Positions 17,539 to 25,362 of a DNA stretch of 64,000 nucleotides are shown piece after piece; the first letter of the stretch is position 1, and each line of letters starts with the position of its first letter. This DNA is from Actinoplanes campanulatus (lineage in GTDB: Bacteria; Actinomycetota; Actinomycetes; Mycobacteriales; Micromonosporaceae): contig NZ_BMPW01000009.1 of the NCBI RefSeq assembly GCF_014647795.1, positions 186,001 to 250,000 of the forward strand. The letters are read 5' to 3'. A model generated the notes under the pieces. The model was not told the origin of the DNA. It did not search any database and worked only from the letters and a program-made list of their open reading frames with translations. Made by a program: the position numbers and the translations under genes.

Positions 17539-18741
17539 ATGACCTCCATGAGCTGGTTCGCGCTGGGGATGGCGATCTTCGGGGCGTTCAGTTATGCCAC
17601 CGGATCGATCCTCCAGGCCGTCGGCGCCAAGCGCAGCCACAGCACGGTCAGCACCCTGGGTCACCCGCTCTACCTGATCGGCATCGGGTTCGACATCGTC
17701 GCCTGGGTCGGCGCGATCGTCGCCCTCCAGCATCTCGCGGTCTACGTGGTCGAGTCGGTCCTGGCCGGCTCGCTCGCGGTCACCGCCGTCGGCGCGTGGC
17801 TGTTCCTCGGCTCCACATTGCGCCGCCGTGACGTGGCCGCCATCGTCTGCACCACCGCCGCCCTCGGCGTCCTGGCGCTCTCCGCCGGCCAGCAGCACGA
17901 GATGCTGCCGTCCACCCGGGTGCGGATCGGCCTGGTCGCGGCGCTGCTGTGCCTGTGGACGCTCGGCTGGGGCGCCACCCGGACCGGCCGGCCCGGCCTG
18001 ATCGCCATGATCGGCGGCTTCTCCCTCGGCGGCGCGGCGATCTCCGGCCGCGCCCTCCAGTTCCCCGACGAGGAGATGGCGCAGGCGTCCACCGCCGTGG
18101 TCGCGGTGGTCACCGAGCCGGTCACCTGGACCATGATCCTGTTCGCGCTGACCGGCATGCTGCTCTACGCCAGCGCCCTCCAGGGCGGCGAGGTCGGCCG
18201 GGTCACCGCCGTCCACTGGACCGGCGAGGTGGTGCTGCCGTCGATCATCGCGCTCACCCTGATCGGCGACACCGTCCGCCCCGGCTGGGAGTGGGCCGCC
18301 CTGGCCGCCGGCGCGGTCACCGTCGGCTCGGCGATCGTGCTGGCCTCGGCCCCCGCCGCGGTCGCCCCGGCCGGCGACGAGCCCGCGCTCGCCCCCGCCG
18401 GCACGGCCGTGATGGTGCCGCCACCACGGGCCGGGCTGGCGCTGGTGCCCGCCGAGACGTGGCGCCTGGCCATCCCCGCCGAGGCGTATTGGCCGGCGCT
18501 CCAGCCACCGCTGGTCCGCGGCTACGGGACGATCATGTGGTGGGGCTCGCCGATCACCCCGCAGCCGCTGTGGATCCCCCCGGACCGCACCCTGAGCCCG
18601 CCCGGCGCCATCCCCTCCTGGGCCGGCCCGCAACTGCCCGAGGCCCGCACCACCAGGCCGGCCCGCAACGGCCTACGGCGCGCCCACCGGCGTGCCGCTC
18701 TGCCAGCCGCCGACCGGCACTCTGGAAGGCACGCGGCCTAG
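17539..18741 (+). CDS. EamA/DMT-like integral membrane protein with a long C-terminal tail
   Basis: The 400-residue protein has eight to ten membrane segments over its first 270 residues, spaced like a drug/metabolite transporter, with an internal two-fold pattern. The last 130 residues are Pro/Ala-rich and soluble, for example EALAPAGTA-like and PPPRAGLALVP stretches, with no known domain. GTG/ATG choices exist; ATG at 17539 follows GGGGGTTGGGCG. A short imperfect inverted repeat (TTGGATC/GATCCGAG) lies between it and locus I. Substrate unknown. Confidence 0.72.
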   Translation: MTSMSWFALGMAIFGAFSYATGSILQAVGAKRSHSTVSTLGHPLYLIGIGFDIVAWVGAIVALQHLAVYVVESVLAGSLAVTAVGAWLFLGSTLRRRDVAAIVCTTAALGVLALSAGQQHEMLPSTRVRIGLVAALLCLWTLGWGATRTGRPGLIAMIGGFSLGGAAISGRALQFPDEEMAQASTAVVAVVTEPVTWTMILFALTGMLLYASALQGGEVGRVTAVHWTGEVVLPSIIALTLIGDTVRPGWEWAALAAGAVTVGSAIVLASAPAAVAPAGDEPALAPAGTAVMVPPPRAGLALVPAETWRLAIPAEAYWPALQPPLVRGYGTIMWWGSPITPQPLWIPPDRTLSPPGAIPSWAGPQLPEARTTRPARNGLRRAHRRAALPAADRHSGRHAA

Positions 18742-18859
18742 GGGTCTATCTGGGTGATCGACCAGAAGACCCCTGGACATCATCATGGCCGCTGCGGCCT
18801 CCGTCGTCGCGGGTGCCAACCTTGGCCGTAAACGTGCCGAATCCACTCACCTCACCGAT

Positions 18860-19223
18860 CCACCGCAGTAGCATCGGGAGCACGGTGAGCTGCGATGGTG
18901 GTCGATTTAACGCCATCTCGACGGATGAATCCGGGAGATTTCCCAGCTCAGACCGCATCCGACCCGCCGCCCCGAAAGGGGACCAGCCGCATGTCTCACG
19001 TCGTCAGCACTGGCACGGTCACGCTCCGCCGTGGCAAATCTTCGACAACACACGTTCATCCCGGTTGGCTTGGCTCTCGCCGACCGAACACGATGGACGG
19101 TAGCACGACTGTTCACTCGGTCCCCACGAGTGGGACGCCGGATCTGCCCTGGCAGCGAGCCGGCCTCTTCTGCATTGCACCGTGGGAAATCCGTTTCCTC
19201 GCCCCGGCTGAAGCCGGGGGTTT
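18860..19223 (+). ncRNA. Candidate structured RNA ending in a terminator-like hairpin
   Basis: This AT-richer stretch has a run of local stems: CCCC-GAAA-GGGG (18970-18981), GTCCCCAC/GTGGGAC (19120-19136), CTGCC/GGCAG (19144-19155) and CCCCGGC-TGAA-GCCGGGG (19202-19219) followed by GTTT. An 83-codon ORF (18991-19242) crosses it with AAAGGGGA upstream and an ATGA overlap with the next gene, but its third-position GC is far below that of neighbouring genes. I favour an RNA or untranslated leader over a protein. No known family was recognised. Confidence 0.35.
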
Positions 19224-19238
19224 CCGCGGAGGTCTCCG

Positions 19239-19667
19239 ATGAGTCTGCAGTGGTGGTCGATCGAGATCCTTGACGGACCGTTGTCGTCCGCCGAGCGATG
19301 GCGGGACTCGCACGAGCAGGTCCTGCTGTCCGCCGCGGTGTCCCACGGCGCCCAGCAGTGGGCGTGGCACCCGTTCCGCTGGGGCCTGCTCCTGGAGATC
19401 GCCTTCAAGGACGCCGAGGCCTGGCCCGCCTTCCGCGATCTGCCCGCCGTCCAGGCCGCCCTCGACGCCGTCCCCGACCCGGTCAACGGCCTGCTCATCT
19501 ACCCCGGCCGGGGCGGCAGCGCCGGCCGCCTCCAGCCGCGCCGCCCACGCCCCACCGCCGGCGCCGGCGCCGCGCCCCTGCCCAGCGAACCGGTCCGCAC
19601 CCGCGTCACCCTCGCCGAGACCGAACCGGCCCCCACCCGCGGCGGAGTCCTCACCCACACCGCCTGA
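19239..19667 (+). CDS. Small conserved-looking protein of unknown function
   Basis: The 142-residue product begins MSLQWWSIEILDG. Its first 100 residues look globular with many Trp and aromatic residues and good codon bias; the last 45 are Pro/Arg/Ala-rich and probably disordered. There is no signal peptide or membrane segment. GGAGG sits six bases before the ATG at 19239. It directly follows the candidate RNA region and is closed by a strong stem-loop. I do not recognise a catalytic motif. Confidence 0.7.
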   Translation: MSLQWWSIEILDGPLSSAERWRDSHEQVLLSAAVSHGAQQWAWHPFRWGLLLEIAFKDAEAWPAFRDLPAVQAALDAVPDPVNGLLIYPGRGGSAGRLQPRRPRPTAGAGAAPLPSEPVRTRVTLAETEPAPTRGGVLTHTA

Positions 19668-19684
19668 CCAGCCTCGCTCCGCCC

Positions 19685-19718
19685 ACGTCCCCGGCCGCCG
19701 CCCGTCGGCCGGGGACGT
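19685..19718 (+). terminator. Perfect 13-bp stem-loop terminator
   Basis: ACGTCCCCGGCCG and CGGCCGGGGACGT flank an eight-base loop, 17 bp after the preceding stop, followed by CTTTC. Confidence 0.85.
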
Positions 19719-19770
19719 CTTTCACCCCGCGTCACTCCAGCCAGGACCTTTCCCGCACGCCCTTTTCCGG

Positions 19771-19858
19771 TACGCCCCTGGCGCTCCGCCCTGGGAAGAC
19801 TCGCGAGCACCCGCTACGCCCCTGGCGCTCTGCCCTGGGAAGACCCGCGAGCATCCGC
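19771..19858. repeat. 44-bp tandem duplication
   Basis: Two adjacent copies start at 19771 and 19815 with TACGCCCCTGGCGCTC and differ at about three positions. The length is not a multiple of three, which argues against coding. A worn fragment of a third copy may precede it. Confidence 0.88.
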
Positions 19859-19981
19859 CCACGCACGCCTTTGCCGCGCCCGTCGACGGCCTGTCCGTTT
19901 CAGATGGCTGCGCACCGTAGTCGATCTTGCCCAGGAGGGTCCTGAGGGCCGCCCGCCGCCCGCGCTTCCAGCCCGGTGGGC

Positions 19982-20114
19982 GCTCACGTCGCGCCGTCCG
20001 TGTGCCCGGCCTGCCGCCATGAAACGGGCGGGCGACCACGGAAACCGTTACGTGTGCGCTGGTCGGCGCCAACGAGCCCGGGGGACGGGCAGAGGGCCGA
20101 TTGACCAGCAGAGT
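19982..20114 (+). repeat. Dispersed element, copy B (inverted relative to copy A)
   Basis: It matches the reverse complement of 8932-9064, with 38 identical bases at its start and high similarity after that. In the frame giving VCPACRHETGGRPRKPLRVR the changes from copy A include several silent ones. No start codon or ribosome site is evident in this copy, so if it was a gene it is now a fragment. Confidence 0.7.
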
Positions 20115-20540
20115 CCGGGCCCGCCCGAGCTGCGGAGACTCTCGGCCGGCTTCCACCGGAGCGTCTTGGGAGCCGGCTCAGGAGACCGGCCTCAGTCGAG
20201 CAGTGGCCCGCCCAGGTCCTCCACCCGTTCGGCGGTGGCCGCCCGACGGACCCCCGCCGGGCTTGGCTGCCCACTCGCCCTCGGGGTGCGGGAGAGTGCC
20301 GGCCGGATGCGGGCGTTACGGCCTGGAGGGTGCAGGTGGTCGCTTGGCGCGGGCGGGGCGGTGTTCGTGCTTTCGGGGGCGCTGTAGGCGTACCGGGAAT
20401 GGGATCTGGGAGGAGGCAGCGGGGTGAGCGGACTCACGCGGCGGGAGTGACGCGCGGCGGCGGAATCGTCGGCGAAAGCCGCCGCCGGATCGTTAAGGGC
20501 AGAGCGCGGCAGACGCGCGAAGGTCCGGAGGGGAGGCGTC

Positions 20541-21035
20541 GTGAGCGTCGGTGAGCTGGTACGAGTCGGGGAAGAGATCCCGATGCGGGTGAGGATCGCC
20601 GCCTGGCTGGGCGCGCGCGGCCCGGAAGCGCTGCGGATCTCGCTCGGGATGATCCTGGTGATGTTCGGGAACCTGAAATTCGTCCCGGGGGCGTCACCGG
20701 CCGAGGCGCTGGTGATGCGGACCGTGGATCTGCTGACGTTCGGGCTGATCGGCGGGCGGGCCGCGGTCGTCGGCACCGCCCTGGTGGAGGTCGCGCTCGG
20801 CGTGGTGCTGATCAGCGGGATCGCGCTGCGGGCCGGGCTGACGCTGCTGTTGCCGGTGCTGGCCGGGATGATGTCGCCGCTGGTGCTGTTCCCGGCCGAC
20901 CTGTTCGTGAACTTCCGGCCGACGCTGGAGGCGCAGTACATCATCAAGGACATCGTCTTCGTGGCCGCCGCGGGCGTGCTGATCGCGCACTCGCTCGGAG
21001 CCCGGATGGTGGTGCCGACTTCGCGGCGCCTCTGA
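20541..21035 (+). CDS. DoxX/DUF417-like small membrane protein
   Basis: The 164-residue protein has four membrane segments with the short conserved stretch FGNLKFVPGASPAEA between the first two, a pattern of the YkgB/DoxX families. GTG at 20541 follows GGAGGGGAGGCGTC. Such proteins are linked to thiol or quinone redox and oxidative stress, but no function is established here. It stands alone, 59 bp before the secreted-lipase cassette. Confidence 0.72.
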   Translation: MSVGELVRVGEEIPMRVRIAAWLGARGPEALRISLGMILVMFGNLKFVPGASPAEALVMRTVDLLTFGLIGGRAAVVGTALVEVALGVVLISGIALRAGLTLLLPVLAGMMSPLVLFPADLFVNFRPTLEAQYIIKDIVFVAAAGVLIAHSLGARMVVPTSRRL

Positions 21036-21094
21036 ACGGAAACCGGGCGCCCGGCGTAGACCCCAGCGAGACGTCCTGCTGGGAGGTGGGCGCG

Positions 21095-21577
21095 ATGGGG
21101 CTGTACGGGGACCCGGACGAGCTCGACCGGCTGGCTGCCCGGCTCCGGGAGAGGGCCGCGCGGATCCGTGACGAGGCGGCCACCCATGAGGCGCGCGGGC
21201 ACGCCGCCGAGTGGGTGTCCGACGGGGCCGCCGCCTACCGGGAGCGGCTCAGCCGGGACCGGGCCGAAGTGGACCGGCAGGCCGCCGAGATCGAACACGC
21301 GGCCGCCCTGCTCGCCGAGCACGCGGAGAGCGTCCGGCAGATCATCGCCGACATCGCCCGGATCGAACGCGAGACCCGGCAGTGGTTCGTGGACACCGGG
21401 AAGAGCCTGGTGGACCGGGCCGACGACCTGATCGAGGCGGCCGGGCGCATCCTACGGCGAGGGCTGACCGAGCCGCCGTGGGCGAACTGGCCGTTCCGGC
21501 CGGACAATCTGCCCGCCGCCGGTGACGTCCGGTGGCTCGAGGTGGGGCGGTTCATGCGTGGTGAGGGCGCGCTGTGA
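21095..21577 (+). CDS. WXG100-like helical protein
   Basis: The 160-residue protein is almost fully alpha-helical in its first 110 residues, with heptad-like Leu/Ala spacing and an EWVSDGAAAYRE turn reminiscent of the W-x-G hairpin of ESX substrates (W-V-S here). The C-terminal 40 residues are Pro/Trp-rich. ATG at 21095 has GGGAGG eight bases upstream. Its GTGA overlap with the next gene begins a four-gene coupled run. Helical hairpin plus context suggests a type VII-type substrate or chaperone; no ESX machinery is in the window. Confidence 0.6.
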   Translation: MGLYGDPDELDRLAARLRERAARIRDEAATHEARGHAAEWVSDGAAAYRERLSRDRAEVDRQAAEIEHAAALLAEHAESVRQIIADIARIERETRQWFVDTGKSLVDRADDLIEAAGRILRRGLTEPPWANWPFRPDNLPAAGDVRWLEVGRFMRGEGAL

Positions 21578-22269
21578 CGGCGGCCCGGCGGCTCGTCCTC
21601 GATGGTGACGAACTGCTCGGCTACGCCCGGGGGCTGGGGCTCACGCTGCCGCCGGGCATCGTCGCCGGCGATCCGCTCGCCGGCGTTCCGCCGGCCGGAG
21701 AGGCACTCGCGGTGAACCTGGGTGTGCTCGCCCGGCCGGTGGCGGCGGTGCGGGTCGAGGCCGGGATGGACGGGCGGGCGCTGCGCGGCTGGTACGCGCT
21801 GGCCGGAGTGTTCGGGGCGAGCCTGTTCGCGCTGCCCGGCGACCGGGCCGAACTGTCCCTCTTCCCGGCCGCGGAGATCGGGCGGGAGCTGCTGCGGGCC
21901 GTGCCCGACGAGCCGGCCTCGGTGCTGTCGGTGCTCAACCCGGCCTCGGTGCTCACCGGGACCGTGTCGCTGGACGAGCTGCGGGAGCCGGACCCCGCCT
22001 GGTTCACCTGGCTGCCGCGGGACACGACGGGACCGGTGGCCCGGGCCCGCGCGGTCACCCACGGGACGCTGTCGGCGCTGGTCACCGGCCGGGCACCGAA
22101 CTCCGGCGTGCTCGCCGGGCGGGTGGTGTGGCTGCGTACCGGCGACCGGTGGACCGGGATGCGGCCCCTGCCCGGCCGGAGGGTCCGGTTCGAGCCGGTC
22201 GAGCCGGCCGATTTCCCGAGCTGGCTGGCCCCTGCACTGGCCACCGTGCTGGAGGCCTCCCATGGCTGA
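21574..22269 (+). CDS. Hypothetical protein of the lipase cassette (EspG-like position)
   Basis: The 231-residue soluble protein has mixed alpha/beta composition and no signal peptide. It starts at GTG inside the preceding stop (GTGA) and its end overlaps the next ATG by eight bases. The place between a helical substrate-like gene and an effector-like gene is where ESX loci keep EspG-type chaperones, and its size is near theirs, but I cannot show sequence homology by eye. It is recorded as unknown with a suggested chaperone role. Confidence 0.6.
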   Translation: MTAARRLVLDGDELLGYARGLGLTLPPGIVAGDPLAGVPPAGEALAVNLGVLARPVAAVRVEAGMDGRALRGWYALAGVFGASLFALPGDRAELSLFPAAEIGRELLRAVPDEPASVLSVLNPASVLTGTVSLDELREPDPAWFTWLPRDTTGPVARARAVTHGTLSALVTGRAPNSGVLAGRVVWLRTGDRWTGMRPLPGRRVRFEPVEPADFPSWLAPALATVLEASHG

Positions 22270-23629
22270 ACCGGAGATCACCGGCGGCGCGGGCGGGGTC
22301 AGCGCCGACTACGCGGACCTGGCCATGCTGGCCCGCGGCAGCGACGACCTGGCCCGCACCCTCGGACGGGTCGCTGTGGACTGCCACGCCGTCGCCGCCG
22401 ACCCGGACGTCCTCGCCTCGGCGGTGCTGTCGCCGGTCACCGCGGCCCGCTTCGAGGCGGCGCTGGTGGAGGCGCTCGACGGGCCGGGCGGGCTGAGCGG
22501 GCAGGCGGCCGAGTTCGGGGTGCGGGCGGTGGGGCTGCGGGCGGCATCGGCGTCGTACGAGGCCACCGACGCCGCCGGGGCGGCCCTGATCGACGCGGTC
22601 CGGTGGAGCGCCGGAGCGATGGCGCCGGTGACGCTGCCGGCCGGGATCGCCGGGCTGCTGATCACCGACCCGGGCATCGTGACCGGGCTGATCGAGGATC
22701 CGGGCTCGTTCCAGCGGATCATCACCGATCACCCGGGCATCGTGGACGCGGTCGTGGGCGGGGCGCCGGGGCTGTTGGGCGTACTGACCGGGGGTGGGGT
22801 GGTCACCGACGTGAAGGGCGGCGCCGACCTGATCGCCGGCCTCTACCCGGACGGCACACCGGTCGTGACGGACGTGACCGACAGATTCCCGGACCAGCCA
22901 CGCGGGACCGTCGTGCCGGGCAGCCTCGGTGACATCGTGGACGGCCTCGACTATCGCAACGGGCAGGTTCCGGGAGGCACTCCCGACCGGATCGACGTCA
23001 AGAGGATCGTCGATCCGGACGGGACCGAGGCGTTCGTGGTGAACATTCCGGGGACGAAGGACTGGAACCTGCCGTTCAACGGCTTCAACCCGGAGACCAA
23101 CGACCTCGGCACCAACGTGCGCGTGCTGGGCGGCGATGTCACCGCCAGGCAGCATGCCATCGCCATGGCTCTGCGGGAGGCGGGCGCGTCGAGCACCGAT
23201 CCGGTGATGCTCGTCGGGCACTCCCAGGGTGGCATGGTCGCAGCGCAGGCGGCACACGACCGCGGCACCGCCGACTTCGACTTCAACGTCACACATGTGG
23301 TGACCGCGGGTTCCCCGATCGGACGTGTCGATGTCCCGGACGGCGTTCAGGTCCTGTCCCTGGAGAACGAACACGACCTGGTGCCGCACCTGGACGCGGC
23401 GGACAACCCGGACCGCCCGAACTGGACCACGGTCACCTTCGCCGACCAGCAGGGCAGCGCCGAGTCGAACCACGGCACCGAGACGTCCTACCTACCCGCG
23501 GGCCGGGCGCTGGACCAGAGCACGAATCCTTCGGTCACCGGGTTCCGCGACAGCGCGTCCGCCTTCCTACCGGGTGGCCGGGACGTACGCATGGAAGTTT
23601 CCGTCTACGAATTGGGCCGAAAGCCATGA
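22262..23629 (+). CDS. Alpha/beta hydrolase (lipase-like) with helical N-terminal domain
   Basis: The 455-residue protein has an Ala-rich helical N-terminal region (about residues 1-130) and a C-terminal alpha/beta hydrolase domain. The nucleophile elbow GHSQGG is at residues 319-324 (Ser321), a candidate Asp lies in LSLENEHDLVPHLD, and a candidate His in ESNHGTETSY. There is no Sec signal. A helical front part joined to a serine hydrolase recalls mycobacterial PE/PPE hydrolases and LXG-type effectors. It overlaps both neighbours and precedes a lipoprotein gene. Likely an exported esterase or lipase; export route inferred. Confidence 0.72.
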   Translation: MAEPEITGGAGGVSADYADLAMLARGSDDLARTLGRVAVDCHAVAADPDVLASAVLSPVTAARFEAALVEALDGPGGLSGQAAEFGVRAVGLRAASASYEATDAAGAALIDAVRWSAGAMAPVTLPAGIAGLLITDPGIVTGLIEDPGSFQRIITDHPGIVDAVVGGAPGLLGVLTGGGVVTDVKGGADLIAGLYPDGTPVVTDVTDRFPDQPRGTVVPGSLGDIVDGLDYRNGQVPGGTPDRIDVKRIVDPDGTEAFVVNIPGTKDWNLPFNGFNPETNDLGTNVRVLGGDVTARQHAIAMALREAGASSTDPVMLVGHSQGGMVAAQAAHDRGTADFDFNVTHVVTAGSPIGRVDVPDGVQVLSLENEHDLVPHLDAADNPDRPNWTTVTFADQQGSAESNHGTETSYLPAGRALDQSTNPSVTGFRDSASAFLPGGRDVRMEVSVYELGRKP

Positions 23630-24051
23630 ACGAGAGATCGGTAGTCCGTCGGGGTCTCCTCGTCGCCCTTCTTCTGCTGGTGGCCGGGCTGGCCGGATGC
23701 GGGCTGGGGGAGCGGGAACACGAGGCGGCGAGCGCGATCACCCAGCGGCTGCAGAGTGACCTGGAGGGGCGGTCCGAGGTCGCCGGCGCCGAGGTGATCT
23801 ATCAGGACAACTTCACGGCGTCGCGGCGTGCCGACGCCAGCGTGCGGATCAAGGCCGGCGCCGACGTCGCGGCGGTCACCGACGAGGTGGTCCGCATGAT
23901 CTGGGCCAGCGAGCTGGAGCCGCTGCGTTCGGTGACGGTCACCGTCTGGGACGAAGCCGACAACCAGCGCAACGAGACCCGGCGCCTCGACTTCGAGGAT
24001 CCGGCGACCAAGACCGAACTGGAGGGCAAGTACGGGCCACGGCCCGTCTAG
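23626..24051 (+). CDS. Small lipoprotein
   Basis: The 141-residue product has a typical signal peptide with a lipobox, LAGLAGC, so it should be acylated at that cysteine and anchored outside the membrane. The mature part has mixed alpha/beta character with no motif I recognise. It begins in the hydrolase stop codon (ATGA). It may serve as an immunity or docking partner for the hydrolase, which is inference from coupling. Confidence 0.78.
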   Translation: MNERSVVRRGLLVALLLLVAGLAGCGLGEREHEAASAITQRLQSDLEGRSEVAGAEVIYQDNFTASRRADASVRIKAGADVAAVTDEVVRMIWASELEPLRSVTVTVWDEADNQRNETRRLDFEDPATKTELEGKYGPRPV

Positions 24052-24129
24052 GCATCATTTGTCACTACTGACGGTTCTGTTCACGTCACGCTCCGGATGA
24101 GACTGGCCGTGACTAGTGAAGGAGGCGCC

Positions 24130-25362
24130 ATGGGCAACAGAGCCGTTGTCTACCAGGGCCCCGGACGGGTCGAGGTGCACGACATCGACTACCCCGGGTA
24201 CGAGATGCGGGACGGGCCGGGGGTCAACAAGGAGAACGTGGGCCGCCGGACCCCGCACGGAGCGATCCTCAAGACCGTGGTCAGCAACATCTGCGGCAGC
24301 GACCAGCACATGGTCCGCGGCCGGACCACCGCCCCGGAGGGGCTGGTCCTCGGGCACGAGATCACCGGTGAGGTGGTGGACGTCGGGCCCGACGTGGAGT
24401 TCGTCCGGGTCGGCGACATCGTGTCGGTGCCGTTCAACATCTCCTGCGGCCGGTGCCGCAACTGCAAGGAGCGCAAGACCGGCGTGTGTCTCAACGTCAA
24501 CCCCGACAGACCCGGATCAGCGTACGGGTACGTCGACATGGGTGGCTGGGTCGGTGGCCAGGCGGAGTACGTGATGGTCCCGTACGCCGACTGGAACCTG
24601 CTCCGCTTCCCGGACCGGGACCAGGCCATGGAGAAGATCCTCGACCTGGCCATGCTCAGCGACATCTTCCCGACCGGCTACCACGGCTGTGTGAGCGCGG
24701 GCGTGACCACCGGCTCGACCGTCTACATCGCCGGCGCCGGACCGGTCGGGCTGGCCGCCGCCACCTCGGCGTTCCTGCTCGGCGCGGCGGTCGTCATCGT
24801 CGGCGACCTCAACGACGAGCGGCTCGCGCAGGCCCGCAGCTTCGGGTGCGAGACGATCAACGTGGCGCACGGTGACCCGGTCGAGCAGGTGCAGCAGATC
24901 CTCGGGCGGGCGGCTCCCGCGATCGGGCAGCCGCTGGTCGACTCGGCCGTCGACGCGGTCGGATTCGAGGCCCGGGGACACGGGCGGGACTCGTCGACCG
25001 AGATGCCGGCCACCGTGCTGAACTCGCTGATGGACCTCACCCGGGCGGGCGGGGCGATCGGCGTACCCGGTCTGTATGTGACGGGTGACCCGGGCGGGGT
25101 GGACGAGGCCGCGCAGGTCGGTTCGCTGTCGTTGCGGCTCGGCCTGGGCTGGGCGAAGTCGCACTCCTTCGTCACCGGCCAGTGCCCGGTGATGAAGTAC
25201 AACCACCAGCTCATGATGGCGATCCTGCACGACCGGGTGCGGATCGCGCGCAACGTCAACGCCACGCCGATCCCCCTGGACGAGGCTCCGCGGGGATACC
25301 AGGAGTTCGACCAGGGGGCGGCCCGTAAGTACGTGCTGGACCCGCACGGCGTACTGCGTTAG
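24130..25362 (+). CDS. fdhA: Glutathione-independent formaldehyde dehydrogenase
   Basis: The 410-residue zinc-dependent medium-chain dehydrogenase closely matches the Pseudomonas FdhA pattern: VVYQGPGRVEVHDIDYP, NICGSDQHMVRGRT, LVLGHEITGEV, four structural-zinc cysteines in CGRCRNCKERKTGVC, the NAD site AGAGPVGLAA, and GLGWAKSHSF. This family oxidises formaldehyde to formate with a tightly held NAD(H). ATG at 24130 has AAGGAGG upstream. The gene ends by overlapping the convergent dioxygenase gene by four bases. The role is detoxification or C1 metabolism in the cytoplasm. Confidence 0.93.
   Translation: MGNRAVVYQGPGRVEVHDIDYPGYEMRDGPGVNKENVGRRTPHGAILKTVVSNICGSDQHMVRGRTTAPEGLVLGHEITGEVVDVGPDVEFVRVGDIVSVPFNISCGRCRNCKERKTGVCLNVNPDRPGSAYGYVDMGGWVGGQAEYVMVPYADWNLLRFPDRDQAMEKILDLAMLSDIFPTGYHGCVSAGVTTGSTVYIAGAGPVGLAAATSAFLLGAAVVIVGDLNDERLAQARSFGCETINVAHGDPVEQVQQILGRAAPAIGQPLVDSAVDAVGFEARGHGRDSSTEMPATVLNSLMDLTRAGGAIGVPGLYVTGDPGGVDEAAQVGSLSLRLGLGWAKSHSFVTGQCPVMKYNHQLMMAILHDRVRIARNVNATPIPLDEAPRGYQEFDQGAARKYVLDPHGVLR

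Larger units (their letters stand above)
19719..20540. other. Gene-poor, repeat-bearing interval
   Basis: Over about 820 bp I see no gene with a convincing start and codon bias. It holds a 44-bp tandem duplication (19771-19858) and copy B of the dispersed element (19982-20114). The remainder up to 20540 is GC-rich and featureless apart from the ribosome site of the next gene. Confidence 0.5.

Noticed and set aside
19195-19223. Right end of an IS200/IS605 TnpB element
   Set aside because: The hairpin is similar in shape, but no TnpB-like protein or left end is present; kept only as a possibility within the RNA candidate.
18991-19242. 83-codon protein gene coupled to the next gene
   Set aside because: It has a ribosome site and an ATGA overlap but poor third-position GC and no recognisable features; treated as RNA or leader instead, with low certainty.
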